Positions 26,300 to 34,962 are shown, numbered from the stretch's first letter. The stretch is DNA of 64,000 nt from Paraburkholderia panacisoli (GCF_008369935.1 NZ_VTUZ01000033.1:1-64000), one strand, 5' to 3'. Notes: generated from the sequence alone by a model not told the origin. Program-made: numbers and translations.

Positions 26300-27706
26300 A
26301 TGGGTATGCGCCCGGATCCCACGTTTCACGCGTCGCCGAAACTCGCGATGGATGCGCCAGCGGAAGATTACGCGTACACGCTGCTGCTCAGCCCCGACTT
26401 CTCGCAACCCGACGCGCTCGCTGTCGTCGACGTGAAGCCCGGCTCGCCGACCTACAGCAAAGTAGTTCATACGGTTGCGGTGCCGCACAAGGGCGACGAA
26501 TTCCATCATTTCGGATGGAATGCGTGCTCATCGGCGTTATCGCCGCTAACCGGCCACGCGTTCCTCGAACGGCGCTACCTGATCATTCCGGGGATGCGCT
26601 CATCGCGCATCTACATTGTCGATACGCAGCCTCATCCGACCCAGGCGCGCATTCACAAGATCATTGAACCCGAGGAAATCTTCCGCAAGACGGGTTACTC
26701 GCGTCCGCATACGGTCCATTGCGGGCCCGATGGCATTTACGTCAGCACGCTGGGCGGCGGTGGGAAAGACGGCACCGACGGGCCGCCCGGAATCTTCATC
26801 ATGGACTGCGAGACATTCGATGTGCTCGGCCGCTGGGAGATCGACCGCGGTCCACAGGAGAAACACTACGATTTCTGGTGGAACCTGCCGCGCGACTACA
26901 TGGTGTCGAGCGAATGGGCATTGCCGCCGCAATTCGAAAACGGGATTGTCGCCGCGGATCTTCTGTCCAACAAGTACGGGCACCGCATCCACTTCTGGGA
27001 CCTGCGGGCAAGGCGCAACGTGCAGACGATCGACCTCGGCGCGAATCACCAGATGGCGCTCGAAGTGCGTCCCGCGCACGATCCTCGTCGCGAGTACGGG
27101 TTCATCGGCGTGGTGGTCGACACGACCAATCTGGAAGGATCGATCTGGACCTGGTGGCGCGAGGGTGGACAGTTCCACATCGAGAAGACGGCGACCATTG
27201 CGCCCGAGCCCGCAGCGGCGGAACACCTCCCAGCGTTGCTTCAGGGCTTCGGCGCGGTGCCGCCGCTCGTCACGGATATCGATCTCTCGCTCGACGACAA
27301 ATTCCTGTACGTAGCCTGCTGGGGAACCGGGGAGATGCGGCAATACGACGTGACGGAGCCCCGCAAGCCGAAGCTGACGGGTTCGGTCCACGTCGGCGGG
27401 ATCGTGCGGCGCGCGCCTCATCCGAACGGTGAAGCCTTCGCGGGCGGCCCGCAGATGGTCGAGATCAGCCGCGACGGCAAGCGCGTTTACTGGACCAACT
27501 CGCTGTATTCGACCTGGGACGACCAGTTCTATCCAGCGGGAGTGCCCGCGGCGCAGGTCATGGCGCGGGCCGAACCCGGTGGCGGCCTCACGCTGGCCGA
27601 CGATTTCTGGGTGACCTTCCCGCAAGGCTACCGGGCTCATCAGATCCGGCTCGAAGGTGGCGATTGCTCGACCGATTCGTTCTGTTATCCGTCGGTGGGA
27701 ATTTGA
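26300..27706 (+). CDS. mtoX: Methanethiol oxidase / selenium-binding protein SBP56 family
   Basis: 468 residues from ATG 26300, which has AAGGAG about nine bases upstream; the GTG at 26246 has none. It is a full-length SBP56 beta-propeller: EFHHFGWNACSSALS (with C76 in place of the selenium/copper-site cysteine of human SELENBP1; the second cysteine of CSSC is alanine here), SRPHTVHCGPDGIYVSTLG, EKHYDFWWNLPRDYMVSSEW, and TDIDLSLDDKFLYVACWG. The family oxidises methanethiol to formaldehyde, sulfide and H2O2. Placement opposite SfnG/MsuE supports a methylated-sulfur role. No signal peptide is visible, unlike the periplasmic MtoX of methylotrophs. Confidence 0.88.
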   Translation: MGMRPDPTFHASPKLAMDAPAEDYAYTLLLSPDFSQPDALAVVDVKPGSPTYSKVVHTVAVPHKGDEFHHFGWNACSSALSPLTGHAFLERRYLIIPGMRSSRIYIVDTQPHPTQARIHKIIEPEEIFRKTGYSRPHTVHCGPDGIYVSTLGGGGKDGTDGPPGIFIMDCETFDVLGRWEIDRGPQEKHYDFWWNLPRDYMVSSEWALPPQFENGIVAADLLSNKYGHRIHFWDLRARRNVQTIDLGANHQMALEVRPAHDPRREYGFIGVVVDTTNLEGSIWTWWREGGQFHIEKTATIAPEPAAAEHLPALLQGFGAVPPLVTDIDLSLDDKFLYVACWGTGEMRQYDVTEPRKPKLTGSVHVGGIVRRAPHPNGEAFAGGPQMVEISRDGKRVYWTNSLYSTWDDQFYPAGVPAAQVMARAEPGGGLTLADDFWVTFPQGYRAHQIRLEGGDCSTDSFCYPSVGI

Positions 27707-28371
27707 TCGGGGAAGGCTGGTCGCGATTCGGCCTTTGGTTAGCGATCCTTGCGAGCGGTCTTTATCACGGGATCAACCCGGCAATGGGTTGGCCGCTCGC
27801 CGTCTCGAACGGTTTGATTCAGCGGCGCGCGCGGGCGTTGCTCGCCGCGCTGCTGTATCTCGCGGCGGGGCACGTGCTGGCGATGTTCGTCGTGATGCTG
27901 CCGTTCGCGATGCTGGCGATCCTGCTCGAATGGCAGCGCGGGATACAGATCGGGGCGAGCGTGCTTGTCATCGGTTTTGGTGCGTGTCTGCTGGTTTGGC
28001 GACGTCATCCGCGTGTGCTCGCGCGGATTCCGCCGTCGCGTCTCGCGCTGTGGTCGTTCGCGATTGCCATTGCACACGGCGCGGGTCTGATGCTGGTGCC
28101 GATCTATCTCGGGCTATGCCGCGCTTACGGAATGGATCACGCGCATCTGGCCGCGCAGGTCCTGATCGGTGACAACCTGCGCATGGCGTTGTTGGTTTCC
28201 GCTGTGCATGGCGCTGCGATGATTGCTGCAGGCGGCCTTCTCGCGTGGCTGGTCTATCGCTATCTGGGGCTCAAGTTCGTATCGCGGAGCTGGTTCAATC
28301 TGGATACGGTCTGGGCGAGCAGCCTCATCATGGTGGGGGCGATCTCGTTGGCGAATGCCGGGCTCGGCTGA
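27703..28371 (+). CDS. Polytopic membrane protein coupled to methanethiol oxidase
   Basis: About 222 residues (TTG 27703 overlapping the previous stop as TTGA, after GGTGGGA; an alternative TTG lies at 27664). Six hydrophobic segments can be seen. Two histidine-bearing membrane motifs stand out: ASGLYHGINPAMGWPLAVSN near the N-terminus and AIAIAHGAGLMLVP in the middle. These resemble metal/sulfur permease-type membrane signatures, but I cannot name a family. Translational overlap with mtoX implies joint function, for example sulfide or metal (copper) handling. That role is inference. Confidence 0.75.
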   Translation: MIGEGWSRFGLWLAILASGLYHGINPAMGWPLAVSNGLIQRRARALLAALLYLAAGHVLAMFVVMLPFAMLAILLEWQRGIQIGASVLVIGFGACLLVWRRHPRVLARIPPSRLALWSFAIAIAHGAGLMLVPIYLGLCRAYGMDHAHLAAQVLIGDNLRMALLVSAVHGAAMIAAGGLLAWLVYRYLGLKFVSRSWFNLDTVWASSLIMVGAISLANAGLG

Positions 28372-28398
28372 TCGCTGCCCGTTCGCCCCCGATCCGGT

Positions 28399-29271
28399 TC
28401 AGTGCAATTCCAGCCACATCGGCTGATGATCGGACGATTGGCTGTGCGGGTCTACATCGCACGACATGATGCGCGGTTTGAGATCTTCCGTGACGAAAAA
28501 GAAATCGCATGCGAAGGGTCCGTCGGGCCACTGCTCATGATCGTACAGACCGACGGTCGCAGCGCGCGGCTCGCCAGGATGCGCGCAGGCCCATGCGTCG
28601 ACAAATGCGGGGGCGCTGGCGATCGGTTCGAGCATCCGGCAATAAGCCGCGTCTTCGAATGCGCTGTTGAAGTCGCCGCAGAGAACGGCGCTCATCGGGC
28701 GACCCGTGTCGGCGAACGGGCTGTCCGGCTTTTCAGCGCTCGCCGGAAAGCGCGCGTGATCGCACGCTTCCAGATGCAACTCCCGCAGTCGCTCCACTTG
28801 CGCAAGCCGCTGCCTTTTCGAATAGAACTCCAGATGCGTGCTGATTACGCGTAGCGGGCCGATGTCGGTGTCGAGCACCGCTTCGAGCGCGACGCGCAGC
28901 ATCGATGGTTTGGCGGGATCGGCGGGCCATGGAAGCGAATGGCGCAGTACCTGCCGGACCGGCAAGCGGGTCACGATGGCGTTGCCGAACTGCCGGCGGT
29001 GCCGGCTGTCGCGCAGGGAGGGAAGGTCGGAGCCGATCGCGTCGATCACGGTCATCTCGGGCAGCAAACGGCCCAGCTCGGCGAATTGATCGGACGATGG
29101 CGAGCCTTTCAGTCCACCGGTTGCCGGCTCTTCATTGAAGCCGCGGGTCACTTCCTGCACGCACAGTACGTCGAAGTCGCACAAGTCGTGCGCTTCACGC
29201 GCGATCCGGGCGAGGTCGACGCGGCCATCTACGCCGCATCCCCACTGAATATTCCAGTCGACGATTTTCAT
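28399..29271 (-). CDS. Endonuclease/exonuclease/phosphatase family protein
   Basis: 290 residues with the EEP fold landmarks: VDWNIQWGCG (5-14, catalytic N), DVLCVQEV (about 54-61, metal-binding E), STHLEFYSKRQR (H in the active site), CGDFNSAF (D and N) and SSDHQPMW at the end (catalytic DH). The family hydrolyses phosphodiester or phosphomonoester bonds in nucleic acids, lipids or small molecules; the substrate here is unknown. No signal peptide. It converges with the mtoX-linked membrane gene (27 bases between stops). Confidence 0.88.
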   Translation of the reverse strand: MKIVDWNIQWGCGVDGRVDLARIAREAHDLCDFDVLCVQEVTRGFNEEPATGGLKGSPSSDQFAELGRLLPEMTVIDAIGSDLPSLRDSRHRRQFGNAIVTRLPVRQVLRHSLPWPADPAKPSMLRVALEAVLDTDIGPLRVISTHLEFYSKRQRLAQVERLRELHLEACDHARFPASAEKPDSPFADTGRPMSAVLCGDFNSAFEDAAYCRMLEPIASAPAFVDAWACAHPGEPRAATVGLYDHEQWPDGPFACDFFFVTEDLKPRIMSCDVDPHSQSSDHQPMWLELH

Positions 29272-29690
29272 AAACTATATAAAACATTGATTTAAATGAA
29301 TATCTTATTTTATACGGCCGGTGATATGCATATTGATGTGCGATATCGCGTGTGGTGGTCCATTTACTCGGGGCCCTATGTGCCACGCCAGCCCGGCGTC
29401 GCGGGCTACCCACGTGATACCAAGGTAATAGTGTAGTGGGCTGTTGCACAAGATTTGGCTCGGACCAAGCTTGCCCCCAAGGCATGATCGCCAGCAGTTG
29501 GGAATTTTCGTCGTCGTTCGAGCGACGTGACGTAATAGCGGAGAGGACGCGTATTTGCTCAGAACGCGGACGGATCCTGGATGAGTGCCTTGAGTCGATG
29601 CCGTCCGGCGAAGCGCTCGGCGAGATGCTTGCAATAAAGCGAAGTCTGCAGTAAATGTCATTAGAGCGCGAAGTGCTTCGGAATCCCGAT
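29272..29690. other. Intergenic region without a supported gene
   Basis: AT-rich near 29275-29330, then a stretch starting GGGCTGTTGCACAAG at about 29439 that resembles the outer end of some insertion sequences. No matching second end or transposase was found. Confidence 0.35.
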
Positions 29691-30035
29691 GATGTCGATG
29701 GCGTTCGTCACTGGGCCGTACAGCTTTTATACGGCATGGCTGTTGCTAGCCGTCGCCGAGATCGGGCTGACGCCGGGCGTGCTTCTCTTCCTGAGGTACT
29801 GGATGCCGCAGAACCATCGCGCTCGGTACAGCGCGATGTTTTCGTATGCGATGCCGCCCGTGTAGGTCGTCGCATCACTGATTTCCGGCGCCATCATGCA
29901 ACTGGGACTGGCTATTCGTGCTGGAAGGAATGCCGGCGGTCGCGCTCGGCATCCTTGGGGTGTTCTCTCTGACTGTTCGCCCGCACCAGGCGAAATGGCT
30001 GAACGATCACGAAAAGAACTGGCTGCATCCCGACC
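29691..30035 (+). pseudogene. MFS transporter (ACS-type) remnant with stop and frameshift
   Basis: One frame reads AWLLLAVAEIGLTPGVLLFL, then RYWMPQNHRARYSAMF, the typical fourth/fifth helix region of anion:cation symporter MFS proteins. It is interrupted by TAG at 29863-29865. At about 29905 the frame shifts, after which DWLFVLEGMPAVALGILGVF and KWLNDHEKNWL follow (normally WxWLFxLEGxPAVxLG). Both ends of the gene are missing. It is a decayed sixth of a transporter. Confidence 0.7.
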
Positions 30036-30370
30036 GCGGGGCTGGGCGGGCAGCGCCGGGCGCTCGCTCAACTGCTTGCGCTGCTCTTGCGCGCTGCTGC
30101 GTTGCGTGACTGGCGGATCAGGTAGCTGAGGCTCAGTTGCAAATTATTATCCGGGCACGCGTGCACCGTCAGATCGAGTTAATCCTGGTCGAAAACAGCA
30201 TGGATTGCTGCCCATAACCGCAACCGTTAGTGGAGCGGTTTAGCTCAAGTAATTTTTAGCGAAGCACAGCAGGCCCGTTCGTCGTATAGGTCGACAGATG
30301 CGTCCAGCTTCACCGGCTCGGAATTCTATCCGTTCGCGCACGCGGCAGAGACCTAATCGAATGCATTCGA

Positions 30371-30386
30371 GTGCAATCGGTTGCGC
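30371..30386. promoter_or_regulatory. LacI-type operator, upstream auxiliary site
   Basis: GTGCAATCGGTTGCGC matches 12 of 16 positions of the best site at 42212 (TGCAATCG-TTGC retained, central CG kept). It lies 111 bases upstream of the main site at 30482-30497, a distance compatible with repression by looping. Weaker than the other sites, hence the lower confidence. Confidence 0.5.
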
Positions 30387-30454
30387 GATTTGCATGTATT
30401 TCTTGCCGCCTTAGGTATCCAAGAAGTCAGGGTTAACTAGGATATCCGTTGTCT

Positions 30455-30497
30455 TTGACATTGGCATATTTGCAATTTATTATGCAAACGATTGCAT
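30455..30497 (+). promoter_or_regulatory. Promoter with overlapping LacI-type operator for the dioxygenase operon
   Basis: TTGACA (30455-30460) and TATTAT (30478-30483) are separated by 17 bases, a near-consensus sigma-70 promoter. The operator ATGCAAACGATTGCAT (30482-30497) starts within the -10 box and covers the expected start of transcription. The same operator type overlaps the -10 boxes at 37010 and 42212. The LacI protein encoded at 35815-36912 is the obvious candidate repressor. Confidence 0.8.
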
Positions 30498-30512
30498 CAA
30501 TGGAGAAGGCCC

Positions 30513-31427
30513 GTGAAAGATTTAAACCATCTGAAGAACATTGTCGACGACGCCGCTTCGATCACCAGAGTTGTCAAGGCGGCAATGCACCGGACTGACA
30601 ATCCTCGGCTCAAGGAGATCCTCGACGCGCTAGTGGAGCATGGCCACGCATTCCTGAAGGAGGCACAACTGACTGACGAGGAATTCGAGAAGGGCCTTGA
30701 TTTCGTGAGGGCGGTCGGGTTGGGTTGCAACGACAAGCACAATGAGGTCGTTCTGCTCGCCGATGTGCTGGGTTTGTCGACCCTGGTTACGTTGCTGAAC
30801 AATTCGGACGCCAGCGGTCGCACGCCGGGCGCCCTGTTGGGGCCCTTCTACCGGGGTGACTCGCCGCCATACGCGAATGGTGAAAGCATCGCCTGCGAGA
30901 ACTCACCCGGCTCCCCGCTCTTCGTGAACGGCCGCGTGCTCAACACCAAAGGCGAGCCTGTTGCCAACGCCAAAGTCGACGTCTGGCAGGCCTCGCCGGT
31001 CGGCTTGTACGAAAACCAGGACTCGAACCAGCCCGACAAGAACCTGCGTGGTCACTTTTACACCGACAGCGAGGGGCGGTTCACCTGCAAGAGCGTACGC
31101 CCCGCTGGCTACCCTGTGCCCACCGACGGGCCGGTAGGCGTGCTGCTTGAAAAGCAGAATCGCCACCCGTTCCGGCCCGCGCATCTGCACTTCGTGATCA
31201 TTGCCGAAGGCTACGCAACCCTGGTCTCGCAAGTGTTCGCCGATGACTCGGAGCACCTGAATTCCGACGTCGTGTTTGGTGTCAACCGCCGTCTCGTCGG
31301 CACGTTTGAGCGCCACGATTCCGGCGCAGGTCCGAGGCCAGATGTAGACAGGCTTTACTACACGCTCGACTATGACTTCGTTCTTGCCGAAGGCGCGTCG
31401 ACCTATCCCACTCCCCCCATCAAGTAA
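30513..31427 (+). CDS. Intradiol ring-cleavage dioxygenase, probable hydroxyquinol 1,2-dioxygenase
   Basis: 304 residues from GTG 30513, which has GGAGAAGG just upstream; the TTG at 30492 lies inside the operator. The N-terminal helical dimerisation domain (about 1-100) and the beta-sandwich catalytic domain are both present. The four Fe(III) ligands of the family are visible: Y166 (GLYENQ), Y200 (PAGYPVP), H224 and H226 (RPAHLHF). GPFYRGDSPPYANGESI is the usual active-site entry segment; the sequence around it favours hydroxyquinol over plain catechol enzymes. The product would be maleylacetate (3-hydroxy-cis,cis-muconate). First gene of a plus-strand operon running to about 35790. Confidence 0.88.
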   Translation: MKDLNHLKNIVDDAASITRVVKAAMHRTDNPRLKEILDALVEHGHAFLKEAQLTDEEFEKGLDFVRAVGLGCNDKHNEVVLLADVLGLSTLVTLLNNSDASGRTPGALLGPFYRGDSPPYANGESIACENSPGSPLFVNGRVLNTKGEPVANAKVDVWQASPVGLYENQDSNQPDKNLRGHFYTDSEGRFTCKSVRPAGYPVPTDGPVGVLLEKQNRHPFRPAHLHFVIIAEGYATLVSQVFADDSEHLNSDVVFGVNRRLVGTFERHDSGAGPRPDVDRLYYTLDYDFVLAEGASTYPTPPIK

Positions 31428-31441
31428 CGAAGAGGTCTCAC

Positions 31442-32191
31442 GTGTCCGACACACTTTCAGGGAAGGTTGCGGTCATCCTGGGCGGAACCGGAGGGATCGG
31501 CGCTGCTGCAGCCCACCGTCTTGCGCAAGCTGGCGCTCACGTCGTAGTCGCCGGCCAGAATGACCGGTCCCAAGCGCAGCGCGTAGTCGACGATCTGCCG
31601 GGCGACGGCCACACCGCGGCGCTAGCGTCCATTACCGTGAGCGAGAGTCTGAACGCACTGGCCGGGCTGGTTCGTGACCGGTATGGCCGCGTGGATATTC
31701 TCGTAAACACCGCGGGCTTTACCCGGCCCGTCAAGCATTCCGACCTGAATGCGCTCACCGACGAATTGATCGATGAGATTCTGAAGGTCAACTGGCGCGG
31801 GCAATTCGCGGCCATCCGCGCTTTTCGCGAGTTGCTCGATGCGTCCGGGGACGGTCTGGTCGTCAATGTTTCCTCGATTTCCGGCACGACGGGCGTTGGC
31901 AGCAACATCGCTTACTGCGCGGCCAAAGCCGGGCTTGACGTGATGACTGCGTCCCTTGGCCGTGCACTCGCCCCTCGCATTCGTGTCCTGAACGTGTCCC
32001 CGGGGGTGGTCGACACGTCGTTCGTTCCCGGTCGTGGCGATGACTTCAACGAGAAGGTTGCGGCCACCACGCCGCTGGGCCGCATCGGGACGCCGGACGA
32101 TATCGCGGCGGCCATCGAAGCCTGCGCCACTCATCTGAAATTCAGCACGGGGGTGACCATCGTCGTCGACGGTGGCCGTCGCCTGCACTAG
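31442..32191 (+). CDS. SDR-family oxidoreductase
   Basis: 249 residues, GTG start with AAGAGGT upstream. The NAD(P)-binding GGTGGIGAAAA is at about 15-25, the catalytic serine in NVSSISG, and YCAAKAG supplies Y and K. It ends in a classical SDR C-terminus (TGVTIVVDGGRRLH). It lies 14 bases after the dioxygenase gene. Likely substrates are a ring diol, a ketone, or an intermediate of the same pathway; the sequence alone does not decide. Cytosolic. Confidence 0.9.
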   Translation: MSDTLSGKVAVILGGTGGIGAAAAHRLAQAGAHVVVAGQNDRSQAQRVVDDLPGDGHTAALASITVSESLNALAGLVRDRYGRVDILVNTAGFTRPVKHSDLNALTDELIDEILKVNWRGQFAAIRAFRELLDASGDGLVVNVSSISGTTGVGSNIAYCAAKAGLDVMTASLGRALAPRIRVLNVSPGVVDTSFVPGRGDDFNEKVAATTPLGRIGTPDDIAAAIEACATHLKFSTGVTIVVDGGRRLH

Positions 32192-32208
32192 TTACAGCGA
32201 GGATCAAC

Positions 32209-33090
32209 ATGCATTCCCGCAAGACCATCATCACCTGCGCTGTAACAGGCAATATCACCAAGCCGGAGCAACATCCGGGGCTGCCGATCACACCCGCGCA
32301 GATCGCGACCGCCTCGCTCGAAGCGGCACGCGCCGGTGCGGCCGCCGTTCATATCCACGTGCGCGATCCGGAGACGGGGCGTCCCTCGATGGATGTGACG
32401 CTTTACCGGGAAGTCATCGAGCGCATCCGCGCGGTGAATGCCGATCTCATCATCAATCTGACCACGGGCCCGGGTGGCCGTTTTATCCCGAGCGAAGACG
32501 ACCCACGAATCGCGGCGCCGGGCACCACGTTGCTGCCGCCGGAAAGGCGCGTCGAGCACATTCTCGAACTCAGGCCGGACGTTTGCAGTCTCGACCTGAA
32601 CACGATGAACTCGGGCGGCGACGTTGTCATCAATACACCTAAGAATGTCACGCGCATGGCCAACGTCATCCGCGACGCGGGCGTCAAGCCTGAGCTCGAG
32701 ATTTTCGACTCCGGTGACTTGCACCTCGCGTTGGACCTGATGAAGGAGGGCGTTCTCGACGGGCCGGGGCTCTGGACCCTGGTGATGGGCGTCAAATACG
32801 GCTTCTCGGCCAGTCCGGAAACGCTTCTCTACGCGCGTAACCTGCTGCCGCGTCAGGCCGTCTGGTCGGCCTTCGGTGTCGGCCGTTTCGAATTCCCGAT
32901 CGTCGCCCAGGCATGGTTGGCGGGCGGTCATGTCCGCGTCGGACTTGAAGACAACATTTACATCGCCAAGGGCGTGCTCGCCAACAGCAATGCGGAGCTG
33001 GTCACGCGTGCTCGCGACATCGTTCACTCGCTCGGCGGCGAATTGGCGACCTGCCAGGAGGCGCGCGAGCTTCTGGGCCTGAACCGATGA
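32209..33090 (+). CDS. Beta-keto acid cleavage enzyme (BKACE, DUF849)
   Basis: 293 residues, the normal size of this TIM-barrel family, whose prototype is Kce of lysine fermentation. Zinc ligands H48 and H50 (VHIHVRD) and the conserved pair E247-D248 (VGLEDN) are present. The family transfers the acyl part of a beta-keto acid to CoA: beta-keto acid plus acetyl-CoA gives acetoacetate plus a new acyl-CoA. In this operon the natural substrate could be 3-oxoadipate, derived from maleylacetate, giving succinyl-CoA and acetoacetate. That assignment is inference. ATGA overlap with the next gene indicates coupling. Confidence 0.92.
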   Translation: MHSRKTIITCAVTGNITKPEQHPGLPITPAQIATASLEAARAGAAAVHIHVRDPETGRPSMDVTLYREVIERIRAVNADLIINLTTGPGGRFIPSEDDPRIAAPGTTLLPPERRVEHILELRPDVCSLDLNTMNSGGDVVINTPKNVTRMANVIRDAGVKPELEIFDSGDLHLALDLMKEGVLDGPGLWTLVMGVKYGFSASPETLLYARNLLPRQAVWSAFGVGRFEFPIVAQAWLAGGHVRVGLEDNIYIAKGVLANSNAELVTRARDIVHSLGGELATCQEARELLGLNR

Positions 33091-33626
33091 GCGCGCTTCA
33101 CGACGCGTCGGTATTCGGCGCGCCGGAGCTGGATCCGAGCGTCTACATCGGGCATGGCACGACGCTTGTCGGCGACGTAACCATCGGCCGGCAGTCGTCC
33201 GTTTGGTACAACTGCGTGCTGCGCGGCGATGTCCAGAAAATTACGATCGGCATGCGCACGAACATCCAGGACGGCACGGTTATCCACGGCACGACCAACG
33301 GGCTGCCCGTGATCATCGGGGATGACGTGACCGTTGGTCATGGCGCGATTTTGCACGCCTGCAGCATAGAAAACGCGGGGTTTGTCGGATTCGGCGCGCG
33401 TGTACTCGATGGGGCTGTCGTCAGGTCAGGCGGCATGCTGGCTGCAGGGGCGGTCCTCACGCCGCGCAAGGTGGTGGGTGCGGGTGAGTTGTGGGCGGGA
33501 AACCCGGCGCGTCTGTTGCGCACACTGAATGACGAAGAATTCGAGGGAATGGCAGCGTCAGCTGCCCGCTACGTGGCACTTGCCGAGCGTTACAGAACAG
33601 CTAGCGCTGCCATCTTGACCTTTTAG
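33087..33626 (+). CDS. Gamma-carbonic-anhydrase-like hexapeptide-repeat protein
   Basis: 179 residues of left-handed beta-helix repeats (VTIGRQSSVWYNCVLRGDV, ITIGMRTNIQDGTVIHG, VTVGHGAILHACSIENAGFV). The three zinc histidines of the gamma-CA family are conserved: H67, H85 and H90. Members such as CaiE, PaaY and YrdA accompany CoA-dependent catabolic pathways; PaaY is a thioesterase in phenylacetate degradation. Here it sits directly after BKACE (4-base overlap), so a role as a thioesterase or CO2/bicarbonate-handling helper for the acyl-CoA step is plausible. Activity not proven. Confidence 0.88.
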   Translation: MSALHDASVFGAPELDPSVYIGHGTTLVGDVTIGRQSSVWYNCVLRGDVQKITIGMRTNIQDGTVIHGTTNGLPVIIGDDVTVGHGAILHACSIENAGFVGFGARVLDGAVVRSGGMLAAGAVLTPRKVVGAGELWAGNPARLLRTLNDEEFEGMAASAARYVALAERYRTASAAILTF

Positions 33627-33637
33627 GAAAACCAGAA

Positions 33638-34615
33638 ATGAAAACAGTCCGGGTACTGGAAAAGAGCGGCGATATCGACTCGCTCGATCTGCACGTTAGC
33701 GCGCAAGATGAGCCGGATGTCGAGTTTGCCGATTGTCTCGTGCGCGTGGTGAGTGCCGCGGTGAATCCTAGCGACGTGAAGGCGGTGCTGGGCTTCATGC
33801 CGCATGCGGTGTGGCCGCGCACGCCCGGCCGGGATTACGCCGGCGTGGTTGTCGATGGGCCGCAGGAAATGCTCGGCAAGGAAGTGTGGGGCAGCGGTGG
33901 CGAGCTGGGTATCCGGCGCGACGGCACCCACGCCGGCTATCTCGCAGTGCCCGTGGGCAGTGTGCGCGTCAAGCCGGCCAATCTGACCATGGAGGAGGCG
34001 GGCGCGGTCGGCGTTCCCTTCGTGACTGCCTTCGAAGGACTGCAACGCGCCGGGGGCGTCGAAGACGGCGACGTCGTCCTCGTGCTGGGTGCAAACGGGA
34101 AGGTGGGGCAGGCAGCGATTCAGCTTGCGACCCAGGTTGGGGCGAAGGTGTTCGGTGTCGAGCGCACGAATGAACCGTACATTGGCCATGCGAACGCCGA
34201 CGTCACCATGATCGATGCTTCGTCGCAAAACCTCGACGAGGTGGTTCGTCAATTGACAGACGGCCACGGCGCGGACATCGTTTACAACACGGTTGGCAGT
34301 CCATACTTCGAAAAGGCCAACAAGGCCATGGCGGTGCGAGGCACGCAGATTTTCATCTCTACCATCGAACGTCCGGTGCCATTCGATATCTTTACGTTCT
34401 ATCGGGGGCAACACACCTATGTCGGTATCGATACGCTCGCACTCGACAGCACGCAAGGCGCGCTCATTCTGGACGCATTGCTGCCGGCATTCGAACGTGG
34501 CACGTTAAAGCCGTTTCCCATCGTCGAAGATTTTGTCTTCGATCTCACCGACGCGGCGCTCGCGTATCAGGCCGTTTTTCGTGGCGCGGCTAACCGGGTT
34601 CTGCTCAAGCCATGA
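33638..34615 (+). CDS. MDR-family NADPH:quinone-oxidoreductase-like enzyme
   Basis: 325 residues. NPSDVKAVLG (about 43-52) and PGRDYAGVV (about 64-72) mark the catalytic domain; GANGKVGQAAIQLATQVGAKVFGV is the nucleotide-binding turn. The zinc ligands of alcohol dehydrogenases are absent, so it belongs to the quinone oxidoreductase/enoyl reductase branch. Such enzymes reduce conjugated C=C or quinones with NADPH. In this operon it is a candidate for reducing maleylacetate (C=C conjugated to a ketone) in place of the missing maleylacetate reductase, or hydroxybenzoquinone to hydroxyquinol. Eleven bases separate it from the previous gene. Confidence 0.88.
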   Translation: MKTVRVLEKSGDIDSLDLHVSAQDEPDVEFADCLVRVVSAAVNPSDVKAVLGFMPHAVWPRTPGRDYAGVVVDGPQEMLGKEVWGSGGELGIRRDGTHAGYLAVPVGSVRVKPANLTMEEAGAVGVPFVTAFEGLQRAGGVEDGDVVLVLGANGKVGQAAIQLATQVGAKVFGVERTNEPYIGHANADVTMIDASSQNLDEVVRQLTDGHGADIVYNTVGSPYFEKANKAMAVRGTQIFISTIERPVPFDIFTFYRGQHTYVGIDTLALDSTQGALILDALLPAFERGTLKPFPIVEDFVFDLTDAALAYQAVFRGAANRVLLKP

Positions 34616-34962
34616 ACGTAACCCGCTTTGACAAGGCGCCCGAATACTTTCCACCCAACCACTTTTCGATGCGGTGCGTCCGGCTTCAAGGCCATGAAGC
34701 CGGACCGGCGGAGTCGCTGTGGCTAGGTGTGTCTTCGATCGAGCCGGGCGGCTACACCACATCGGATGCGTCGCACGTTGAAAAACATTATGTGGTGCTG
34801 GAAGGTGAAGTAATCGTCATGACCGATGAAGGCGAGGTTATTCTCGCGGCCTTCGACTCCTGCCGCATTGCGCCGGGAGAGCGGCGGGCATTGCACAACC
34901 GTTCCCGCAGCCCGGTGAAGGTTCTGCTTGCGATGCCGTTTTTGCGGCCTGAGCACTGCTGA
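34612..34962 (+). CDS. Cupin-domain protein
   Basis: 116 residues, a single cupin barrel. Motif 1 is recognisable around GGYTTSDASHVEKHYVVLEGEV (H, H, and the E/G pattern) and motif 2 around RIAPGERRALHNRS. The metal site therefore seems present though motif 1 is atypical. The start overlaps the preceding stop (ATGA). Small cupins in catabolic operons can be isomerases, dioxygenases or ligand sensors; the sequence does not tell which. Confidence 0.85.
   Translation: MNVTRFDKAPEYFPPNHFSMRCVRLQGHEAGPAESLWLGVSSIEPGGYTTSDASHVEKHYVVLEGEVIVMTDEGEVILAAFDSCRIAPGERRALHNRSRSPVKVLLAMPFLRPEHC

Noticed and set aside
29439..29460. Insertion-sequence end (GGGCTGTTGCACAAG)
   Set aside because: No matching inverted partner, target duplication or transposase was seen within reach.
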